DNA of 35,079 nucleotides. Source: a virus. Of this stretch, positions 1 to 5,434 are shown piece after piece. Made by a program: the position numbers and the translations under genes. The stretch's first letter is position 1; each line of letters begins with the position of its first letter. The stretch spans positions 1-35,079 of the IMG/VR virus record IMGVR_UViG_3300028558_000069; one strand, given 5' to 3'. The notes beneath the pieces were generated by a model. It saw nothing but the letters and a program-made list of their open reading frames with translations, did not search any database and was not told the origin of the DNA.

Positions 1-462
1 GAGGTTCTTGAACTCCGTGCATTCCGGTCGCACCGACTTGCTCGGGTCGTTGGGGTCCTTGGTCCACTGTGAGAAGGGACACTGGCCGCAATGGCCGTCC
101 GCATGCTCGGGGTCGCGGTACGTACCGCGCAGTCCGTCTGGCGCCGTACACTCCATCACCTGTGCGTTGGGGTCGGGGCCAATCCAGTGGATGCGGTTCT
201 TGTAGAAGTGGAGGATGTAGAAGCTCAACTCATCGCCGTAGTTTTCCTGAGTGATGGAGTTGACCAGTTGCCCTTCAGCGTAACCGGGTTCCCCGGTCAG
301 CGGGCTGGTGGGCTGCAGAATGCTTAGGAACGGAAGGACAATATCGTCCGGTTGGAGGTTCGCTAGACCATCGCGAGCATTCTCGCGCAGCAACTCTGCG
401 AGTTCATCAACCTCTGCGAGGGCACCCGCAGCTGCGGGCACTAATTCAGTGCTTTTTCCCAT
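1..462 (-). CDS. Conserved-looking phage protein, C-terminus cut by left edge
   Basis: An open frame starts at ATG 462 and stays open to base 1, giving 154 visible residues and no stop, so the C-terminus lies outside the window. An AGGGAG ribosome site sits about 10 nt before the start, inside the end of the upstream gene. The N-terminus is acidic and helical. It is followed by a stretch reading DDIVLPFLSILQPTSP (39-54) and a mixed alpha/beta part. Four cysteines (C105, C125, C128, C148, with C125 and C128 as CGQC) could form a zinc site. I do not recognise a named family. Its position after a small helical protein and near a SNF2 helicase suggests a role in DNA metabolism, which is inference. 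Confidence 0.75.
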   Translation of the reverse strand, partial: MGKSTELVPAAAGALAEVDELAELLRENARDGLANLQPDDIVLPFLSILQPTSPLTGEPGYAEGQLVNSITQENYGDELSFYILHFYKNRIHWIGPDPNAQVMECTAPDGLRGTYRDPEHADGHCGQCPFSQWTKDPNDPSKSVRPECTEFKNL

Positions 463-466
463 GTAA

Positions 467-940
467 CTATTTCTCCCTGCTCAGTTTAAGTGTCCGCCGT
501 TGTGTCAGTTCAACTACCTCTGTGGGCGGGATGGACTTACCATCATCTAGTCGTTGATTCAGTAGCGACTTCACCGTTAGGTAATGCGCAGTGCGTTTGA
601 TAATGCCTTCTTCGCCCACCTCACGTAGCCACTGGAAGAATCGGTCCTGGTCAAGCACGTTTGGATTGTTATTGGCTGCCGTGCTAATCTTGCCAATACC
701 TTTCACCGTGATAGAGGTCATTTTGCGAGTCTCAAACGCATCAGCGAGCGCTTGCGCCATGTTGTCCACAGCTATCTCAAGGTCGGCTTTGACCTTCTTT
801 ACCCGGTCAAATCTATCGCGCAGATTGGCCCAAAGGACCAACGCTTTATGGAATTCGTCGTTGCTGTTCGGGTCAATGACGACCGGCTCAGTGTTAACCT
901 CTGCTGCGAGTAGAGCCTCTAGCTCCTCGGCTTCAGTCAT
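467..940 (-). CDS. Conserved hypothetical phage protein of early/recombination type
   Basis: This 157-residue soluble protein has an acidic N-terminus, a long helical middle (about 35-70), then a compact region containing VKGIGKIST and LDQDRFFQWLREVGEEGIIK. The general layout (coiled helix, a v-x-G-i-G beta turn, then a D-x-x-x-F-x-x-W-L-R helix and a TLK/SLL-like helix) is one I associate with conserved phage proteins found near ssDNA-binding and recombination genes; no biochemical role is established that I can cite. The ATG at 940 has AGAGGG four bases upstream and overlaps the end of the preceding 54-residue gene by 8 nt, so translation is probably coupled. No membrane segment or signal is seen. 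Confidence 0.7.
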   Translation of the reverse strand: MTEAEELEALLAAEVNTEPVVIDPNSNDEFHKALVLWANLRDRFDRVKKVKADLEIAVDNMAQALADAFETRKMTSITVKGIGKISTAANNNPNVLDQDRFFQWLREVGEEGIIKRTAHYLTVKSLLNQRLDDGKSIPPTEVVELTQRRTLKLSREK

Positions 941-1097
941 AGAACCCTCTATGCGTCACTCCGCGTCGGGTCAACTCAGCGTCCATTTCCTGTATCTCAT
1001 CCATCCAAGTGTGACATTGGTCGTCGCAAGGGTAGTGGTCCATGAAAGCCTCACGCTCTCTATCGTACTTCTCAAGCAGTTGCTCTTCTTCAGTCAT
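933..1097 (-). CDS. Small acidic hypothetical protein (54 aa)
   Basis: A short frame begins MTEEEQLLEKYDRE and ends RRGVTHRGFYD. It fills the gap between the 106-residue gene upstream, whose TGA it overlaps, and the 157-residue gene downstream, whose ATG lies inside its last codons. A GGAG sits four bases before ATG 1097. The tight overlaps at both ends and the charged, non-repetitive composition argue that it is translated. It contains two cysteines (C24, C28) and no membrane segment. Function is unknown. Confidence 0.6.
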   Translation of the reverse strand: MTEEEQLLEKYDREREAFMDHYPCDDQCHTWMDEIQEMDAELTRRGVTHRGFYD

Positions 1098-1410
1098 GAA
1101 ACTCCACGTAGCCGCTCAACCGTTCAGGCTGGTACTTACGTTCTCTCGGCCTGTAAATCAAGAGGTTGATGTGCTCGATGTCGTTGGTTTCCTTGAGGAT
1201 AGCCACGGCCATCGCAGCTAGCACGGCGCTCCCAGATATAAGAAGGTAGTCGTCGGCGCTGAAATCACGAAGCTTCTGTGCCATCGTATATACCGTATGG
1301 CTGTTGAAAGGGACGGGACCTTCAGTGACGTATACGAGAGGCTCAGAGCTGAATCGTTTGGCATCAGAAAAGTCATGCTCCATCCAGTTGACGCAGTAAA
1401 CTTTAGGCAC
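1090..1410 (-). CDS. Hypothetical protein (106 aa)
   Basis: The protein starts at a GTG two bases after the stop of the lipoprotein gene. It is a soluble alpha/beta protein with a hydrophobic segment around 55-72 (YLLISGSAVLAAMAVAILKE) that looks more like a buried Rossmann-type strand/helix than a membrane span because polar residues flank it closely. The C-terminus is basic (YRPRERKYQPERL). I recognise no family. The gene lies in a chain of overlapping small genes running toward the left edge, so it is probably expressed with the helicase and lipoprotein. Confidence 0.6.
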   Translation of the reverse strand: MPKVYCVNWMEHDFSDAKRFSSEPLVYVTEGPVPFNSHTVYTMAQKLRDFSADDYLLISGSAVLAAMAVAILKETNDIEHINLLIYRPRERKYQPERLSGYVEFHD

Positions 1411-1412
1411 GG

Positions 1413-1685
1413 TTACTTGGTCTTCAACCCTGTAACGTTGTACGTCTTTCCGTTGGCGCAGATGACGATGACGGGGTATACGCTGGGGGCCTTTTTCGCG
1501 CTCGCATCCGGGAACACTAGCCCGTTTTGACGGAGGCGCTTACCCGGGCAGACGACACCGAACGTGTTCACGAGAACCTGGTTCAACACCGTCTGATACT
1601 GAGCTTGAATCTGCGCGTCATGCTTTGCGTAAGGGTCGCACCCTGCAAGAGTCAGCGCGAGCGCCAACATCAATTTATTTCTCAT
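1413..1685 (-). CDS. Small lipoprotein with lipobox LAGC and Asp at +2
   Basis: The first 16 residues form a lipoprotein signal: MRNK, a hydrophobic core LMLALALTLA, then the lipobox L-A-G-C with C16 as the acylation site. The mature part is about 75 residues with two further cysteines (C46, C76) that could pair in the periplasm. Residue +2 is Asp (CDPYA). In enterobacteria Asp at +2 keeps lipoproteins in the inner membrane, so if the host follows that rule this protein stays there. Its ATG overlaps the helicase stop as ATGA. Candidate roles are superinfection exclusion or a lysis accessory; an outer-membrane spanin is less likely because of the Asp. The function call is inference. Confidence 0.75.
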   Translation of the reverse strand: MRNKLMLALALTLAGCDPYAKHDAQIQAQYQTVLNQVLVNTFGVVCPGKRLRQNGLVFPDASAKKAPSVYPVIVICANGKTYNVTGLKTK

Positions 1686-3214
1686 TCGATAATCTCCAAT
1701 AGATTGCGCACGGTTTTCGTGGCCAAATTATCCTTTTCGTGAAGGTTCGCCAAAATCCTTCGGTCCACAGCCGCTGCGCACAGGTCGTAATAGGTCACTA
1801 CACGCTTCTGGCCGATTCGATACACCCTATCAATGGCCTGGAGTCGATGCTCGCCGTTGAATGAGTTGGTGTAAAATACACAGCTATTTGCGGCTGTGAG
1901 GGTGATGCCTACGCTGGCAATGGCGACGTTCCCGATGAAGACACGCACACGCTTCTCTGTTTGGAAACGGTGGACCATAGAGCTGGCATCGGTGCTGTTT
2001 GCTCCCGAGAGTGAAACATAGCCTAACCTCAACTTTTCGCAGAGAACACTCAACCTAGCAACGTCGTACTTGAAGCGACAGAAGATGACGACTTTGTTGT
2101 CCCAGCCCTCTGCGGTCAAGCTAGGCAGCATGTCCTCTAACCAGTCAATCTTGGCGTTGGGCAACTCGCGTATCTGCCCGTCATCCGTTCGGATGTGCCC
2201 GGCTGCAACCTGCTGCAAACGGGTCTGCAGGACCTGCTGAAAGGTAGTTGAAACCTGCCGGTCCAACCCTTCACCCAGGAGCGCAGGGATGGAGTGGAAT
2301 GCGTCCATGGCGGCTACGTTTCCTGCCAGTGGGGAAACACCACATTCTTTCAACCGCGCTATGGCGCCGGTCGGTGTGGGAGCCTCAGTAAGGAAGGCGA
2401 TGTAGTCGTCACGTAGCGATTTGTAGACCTTCGCCTGCTCATCGCCCATCGTGATATCGGTCGGCGGCAGAAAGTTGCGCGGCGGCAGGCCTAGCTCATC
2501 CTTGCTTGCCTCGAAAGCAAGCGGAGCTACCCTCCGCTTGAGCTCAGCTAGCTTATCGTCGGGGTACTCATAGATTTTAACTCGGTAACCCAGTCGGGGG
2601 TGGGGTTTGATGTTTGCCACTCCTTGCTCGAAAGCATAGAAGTTACCGTAGCCGAGAGGATGCGTCTTAGGGTTCTCTCCAGGCGACAATATGTCGAATT
2701 CCGACCAGAGGTCAGGAGGAGAGTGTACGACAGGGGTTCCGGTAAGCCCAAGGATAGTTCCGCCACGCCCCTTAACTCCTTCAGCCAATTCTCTAGCGGC
2801 CTTAGTCTGCTTGGCTCGTCTATCTTTAAGACGTTGGATTTCATCGAAGCACAGTCCAAGTGGTCGCGCCTCCTTCAGCGCCGCGAGTATCTCGGGGTTC
2901 CTTAAACTTTCGTAGTTGATAACTATAACGTCCCAGGCCCCCCTTATAGTTTTAAGGCGGTTCACTTTAGTGCCGAAGCACCGAGCTATCTTAAATTGGT
3001 AGCCGAATTTCACAGCCTCCAGCACCCAGTTCTCGGTAAGCGTGTTCATGCACACAACGACAATGCGGGCGTCACGAGTCACAATCCATTGCTGGAATAG
3101 CTCAAGCGCCACCCAGGTCTTGCCGGTGCCTGTCTCCATGAACAGCGGCGCATAGTCGCGCTCGCTTGCCCAAATGATAGCCTGCTCCTGTTTAGGAGTC
3201 TTTGTGAACGTCAC
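1682..3214 (-). CDS. SNF2-family DNA helicase/translocase
   Basis: This 510-residue superfamily 2 ATPase has the full motif set: Walker A METGTGKT (26-33), Walker B variant DEIQ (124-127), motif III GLTGTP (156-161) and motif VI QAIDRVYRIGQKR (459-471). The RIGQ form of motif VI is diagnostic of SNF2/RapA-like translocases. It would move along duplex DNA using ATP, probably in phage replication, recombination or repair. The start is GTG 3214, inside the end of a 52-residue gene, with only a weak GAAG four bases upstream. It sits two genes downstream of a VRR-NUC nuclease, a pairing often seen in phages. Length is typical for phage SNF2 proteins that lack accessory domains. Confidence 0.93.
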   Translation of the reverse strand: MTFTKTPKQEQAIIWASERDYAPLFMETGTGKTWVALELFQQWIVTRDARIVVVCMNTLTENWVLEAVKFGYQFKIARCFGTKVNRLKTIRGAWDVIVINYESLRNPEILAALKEARPLGLCFDEIQRLKDRRAKQTKAARELAEGVKGRGGTILGLTGTPVVHSPPDLWSEFDILSPGENPKTHPLGYGNFYAFEQGVANIKPHPRLGYRVKIYEYPDDKLAELKRRVAPLAFEASKDELGLPPRNFLPPTDITMGDEQAKVYKSLRDDYIAFLTEAPTPTGAIARLKECGVSPLAGNVAAMDAFHSIPALLGEGLDRQVSTTFQQVLQTRLQQVAAGHIRTDDGQIRELPNAKIDWLEDMLPSLTAEGWDNKVVIFCRFKYDVARLSVLCEKLRLGYVSLSGANSTDASSMVHRFQTEKRVRVFIGNVAIASVGITLTAANSCVFYTNSFNGEHRLQAIDRVYRIGQKRVVTYYDLCAAAVDRRILANLHEKDNLATKTVRNLLEIIE

Positions 3215-3350
3215 TAGGCTTCAATCGTCGCTGCTGTCTAAACAGCCGGTGGATGATTTCATCCAGGTCCTTGCTCTCCAGGTACCGCTTCAGTGACTCC
3301 TGGCAAGGGCCTAGAGGCTTCTCTTTTGGTCTATCTCCGCTTGCTGCCAT
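3192..3350 (-). CDS. Small hypothetical protein (52 aa)
   Basis: ATG 3350 opens a 52-codon frame that begins MAASGDRPKEKPLGPC and ends in a basic helical part (LFRQQRRLKPSDVHKDS), stopping at TAA 3192-3194. It overlaps the 80-residue gene upstream by 40 nt and the SNF2 gene downstream by 23 nt, and it explains the interval 3215-3310 that otherwise has no gene. A GGAAG lies just before the start. The charged helix ESLKRYLESKDLDEIIHRLF is amphipathic. Function is unknown; it could be a partner of the helicase. Confidence 0.55.
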   Translation of the reverse strand: MAASGDRPKEKPLGPCQESLKRYLESKDLDEIIHRLFRQQRRLKPSDVHKDS

Positions 3351-3553
3351 TCTTCCAGTTTCTTGATGAGCATCGGCCTCCGCCAGATATCACGTGATTT
3401 GCGGTAATACAAAGCACATTGTCGCAGAGTTGATGCGAGAGGTTCGTCTATGGATTGATTGGCGATTAGCGATTCTACATATTCTACGAGGTCATCGATG
3501 ACAGTCTTTTCGCTTCTTACGTTCTCTATGAGCACAGCAAGCGTTGTAACCAT
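3311..3553 (-). CDS. Small helical hypothetical protein (80 aa)
   Basis: The frame is open from 3586, but the ATG at 3553 is the better start because GGAGG lies four bases upstream; the product then starts MVTTLAVLIENVRSEK. It is 80 residues, mostly helical and charged, with no signal or membrane segment. It overlaps the 3' end of the VRR-NUC gene by 28 nt and its own end overlaps the 52-residue gene. I recognise no family. The context (nuclease before, SNF2 helicase after) suggests a small accessory of the DNA-metabolism cluster. Confidence 0.6.
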   Translation of the reverse strand: MVTTLAVLIENVRSEKTVIDDLVEYVESLIANQSIDEPLASTLRQCALYYRKSRDIWRRPMLIKKLEEWQQAEIDQKRSL

Positions 3554-3891
3554 ACATCCTCCGTTATCGGTATCCAAGGGTCCCATCCATCAGGGCGTCG
3601 TACGCTGTACTTTGCATACCATGGAGATGGGCAAGAAAGGTCTGCTCGACATACGAGGGCAACCCCTCCGTGAAGGGCAATTTGCCTGAGCCAAGCATCT
3701 TGGTGAGGTTCGAGTACGGTAGTAACTCCTTTGAACTCGCAATAGAACGTCCGTCCTCGAAATATTCCCTGGCTATCAGGCAACCCTGCGGCAAAAACGT
3801 CATTGACAGACCAGTAGAACAGACCGGCGTCCTTCCATCGTTTCTCAATGCGGTTCCTAAGTGCTCGCTCAAGGGGGCTAGGTGCCCTCAT
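3526..3891 (-). CDS. VRR-NUC-type PD-(D/E)XK nuclease
   Basis: This 121-residue protein carries the compact phage VRR-NUC pattern: an N-terminal helix, GLPDSQGIF (36-44) giving the G-x-P-D acid, then FYCEFKG (49-55) giving the E-x-K pair, then EPHQDAWLRQI (61-71) with the conserved Gln, and a final strand GGVALVCRA. In the PD-(D/E)XK fold the Asp and Glu bind the metal and the Lys supports hydrolysis. Stand-alone VRR-NUC proteins are proposed structure-specific DNA nucleases and in phages commonly accompany SNF2 helicases, as here. The ATG at 3891 overlaps the end of the dCMP deaminase gene by 14 nt. Confidence 0.85.
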   Translation of the reverse strand: MRAPSPLERALRNRIEKRWKDAGLFYWSVNDVFAAGLPDSQGIFRGRTFYCEFKGVTTVLEPHQDAWLRQIALHGGVALVCRADLSCPSPWYAKYSVRRPDGWDPWIPITEDVWLQRLLCS

Positions 3892-4300
3892 ACTTCACAT
3901 GCTTTATGCCCGCAGCGTCTAGCACTTTGAAGCCTTCCAGCATAGGGTGACTATCTTCAAGGTAGTAGACGGTCATAGCCTGACGATGGTCCTGCAGCAT
4001 CACTAGCGCTTTAGCGCAAGGGGCGCAAGGGGCGCACGTTATCCACGCTTCAACCACGGGATACTTCCACGAGTAGAATACAGCCGACCGAATTTCAGCG
4101 TGCAGGCATCCGCAGTTACCCTGCTCAGCGGGGCGTTCGCAACCTTTGGGAATCATGCTACCGTTCACAGCTAGTGTGTAACGGCTGTCTTTACGGTCTG
4201 CGAAAAGGATGCAAGCTACGTGACGACGTGAGCAGTTACTCATCTTCTCAGCGCTGCGCACCATTTGCGCCTGCCACGCCTGATAATCTTTACGGGTCAC
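3878..4300 (-). CDS. Deoxycytidylate (dCMP) deaminase
   Basis: The 140-residue protein has the zinc cytidine-deaminase signature: H67-A-E69 (CLHAEIR) and T-C-A-P-C-A-P-C (88-95), where C92 and C95 complete the zinc site and E69 is the proton shuttle. This variant with a Cys-rich insertion before HAE (C54, C63, C65) fits dCMP deaminases, some of which bind a second zinc. The enzyme makes dUMP from dCMP, feeding thymidylate or, in phages with modified thymine, hydroxymethyl-dUMP synthesis. That fits the hypermodification-type genes at 32-33 kb. The start is GTG 4300 with AGGG five bases upstream, seven bases after the holin stop. Confidence 0.88.
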   Translation of the reverse strand: MTRKDYQAWQAQMVRSAEKMSNCSRRHVACILFADRKDSRYTLAVNGSMIPKGCERPAEQGNCGCLHAEIRSAVFYSWKYPVVEAWITCAPCAPCAKALVMLQDHRQAMTVYYLEDSHPMLEGFKVLDAAGIKHVKYEGT

Positions 4301-4307
4301 TTAGACC

Positions 4308-4511
4308 CTATTCGGGATTATCCGGGGGATTCCTGGGGAGATAGCCGCCGAGAAAGGTGCACAATAAGATGATGGCTGAGGCGACCGCGAAAGGGAGCAC
4401 CCAATGCATGCTCACTACCCAAGCAATTATGAGCCCTGCAGCAGCTCCTGCCATGGAGCCTTTCACCTTGACGTGAATATAGGTGTTGAGCAAGACTAGC
4501 CAATTAAGCAT
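4308..4511 (-). CDS. Putative holin (two-TM small membrane protein)
   Basis: The 67-residue protein has a short N-terminal helix, two strong hydrophobic segments (about 19-37 and 39-58) separated by a tight turn, and a polar proline-rich tail (GGYLPRNPPDNPE). The pattern K-V-K-x-x-x-x-G-A-A, two TMs and a terminal GYLPRN resembles small holins encoded beside endolysins. It follows the M15-like endolysin gene by 14 bp. It would form lesions in the inner membrane that release the endolysin. An alternative is an antiholin, with the coiled-coil membrane protein at 4960-5433 acting in the same cassette. Confidence 0.72.
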   Translation of the reverse strand: MLNWLVLLNTYIHVKVKGSMAGAAAGLIIAWVVSMHWVLPFAVASAIILLCTFLGGYLPRNPPDNPE

Positions 4512-4525
4512 TGTTGAACGGCACC

Positions 4526-4960
4526 CTAATAGCTAACCACTTGGATATGGATATGGTCAGTACTGTTGTCTTCGAACAGTTTGCTTGCAGGGCCATACGG
4601 GCCGCACGTCGCAACTGCCGCCTGGAACGGGCCGCCAAGGCCAATACCTTTAGCCATCTCACAAGCTTGAATATCCTTCACTAGGTGCACCACCGCATCG
4701 TCGGGACTGGACATCTGGGAGATATCAATAGCGTTGCCGCCGCTGTGACCGTTGACGCTATCGTAGGTCGGATGGTCACTGTGCACAGCCGTGCACACGA
4801 GCTTACCCCTCCAGATACCGCCTCGCTGCTCGAACAGCTCGCTGAGAAACTCAATCAACCCCAGCGTCGTAATGCTGGGATTCATCAGGTCAGCGCGTTG
4901 GCTTGGACTGATTAGACCGAAGGAGTCGCAGACTTGCTGCCGCGTCATTAAAGTAGCCAT
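4526..4960 (-). CDS. M15-like zinc peptidase endolysin
   Basis: This 144-residue protein has the metal-binding layout of the DD-peptidase/hedgehog fold: GHSGGNAIDI (71-80) supplies H72 and D79, and D135-H-I-H138 near the C-terminus supplies the last histidine. No separate cell-wall-binding domain or Sec signal is present, so release would depend on a holin. It probably cuts the peptide cross-bridge (DD-carboxypeptidase or L-Ala-D-Glu-type endopeptidase; the exact bond cannot be told). The ATG overlaps the stop of the upstream membrane protein gene as TAATG and the putative holin follows immediately. Length is typical of single-domain phage endolysins of this class. Confidence 0.82.
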   Translation of the reverse strand: MATLMTRQQVCDSFGLISPSQRADLMNPSITTLGLIEFLSELFEQRGGIWRGKLVCTAVHSDHPTYDSVNGHSGGNAIDISQMSSPDDAVVHLVKDIQACEMAKGIGLGGPFQAAVATCGPYGPASKLFEDNSTDHIHIQVVSY

Positions 4961-5433
4961 TAGAAATCGCCTTTGAGAATATCGGGGATGGGTGGAGTCA
5001 CGCTCTCAATCTGCACGCCCGCCTTGGTCAGTTGCTGCTCAAGGTAGTTAGTGTGCTCGATGAGCTTCTTCGTGAACCTGAGCAACGCCTCGAAACGAGG
5101 TATCATCTGCTCAGCCCGTTTAGCACGCCTCTCTACCTCTTCCAGTCGAGATAGTACTTCGCGCTGATTGAAAGCCGCCCCTTCGGCCCCACTCTCCCAG
5201 TTAACCGCTCGCTGCTCCGCTGCGAACGCTCTGGCATTAGCCGTAGTGGAGCGCCACCTCCATAGCTGAATCTCACGAGTCATCTCACGCTTCGACTTGA
5301 GATAGTCGAAGATGTGATGACGGTTGAGGAACACGCTCGCAGTAGTCCAAATCGCAGCCATGCCGGCAAATAAGATGCCGAGGCCATTGAACAATGGAGC
5401 GAAATGGGAGGGGTCTACCCCCGGAAAGAACAT
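4960..5433 (-). CDS. Single-TM coiled-coil protein in lysis cassette
   Basis: The frame extends to 5556, but the sensible start is ATG 5431-5433, one base after the stop of the fibre gene; this gives 157 residues beginning MFFPGVDPSHFAPLF. One hydrophobic segment (about 14-36) is followed by a basic stretch (NRHHIFDYLKSKR) and a long heptad-rich helix (about 90-140). The positive-inside rule puts the C-terminal coiled coil in the cytoplasm, which does not fit an inner-membrane spanin. It lies directly before the endolysin gene and overlaps it. It may be an antiholin or a holin regulator; this is inference from position and topology. Confidence 0.65.
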   Translation of the reverse strand: MFFPGVDPSHFAPLFNGLGILFAGMAAIWTTASVFLNRHHIFDYLKSKREMTREIQLWRWRSTTANARAFAAEQRAVNWESGAEGAAFNQREVLSRLEEVERRAKRAEQMIPRFEALLRFTKKLIEHTNYLEQQLTKAGVQIESVTPPIPDILKGDF

Positions 5434-5434
5434 G

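Noticed and set aside
591-1169. Plus-strand frames over the left block, for example 192 codons at 591-1169
   Set aside because: They are antisense to the 157-residue and 54-residue genes and lack plausible ribosome sites or protein-like composition.
3564-3872. Second minus-strand frame (102 codons) inside the VRR-NUC gene
   Set aside because: The VRR-NUC frame has recognisable catalytic motifs, overlaps its neighbours in the usual way and has a better start. The other frame has no recognisable motif.
1413-5433. Spanin pair formed by the coiled-coil membrane protein and the lipoprotein
   Set aside because: The membrane protein's basic residues after its TM put the coil in the cytoplasm, the lipoprotein has Asp at +2 (inner-membrane retention), and the two genes lie about 3 kb apart.
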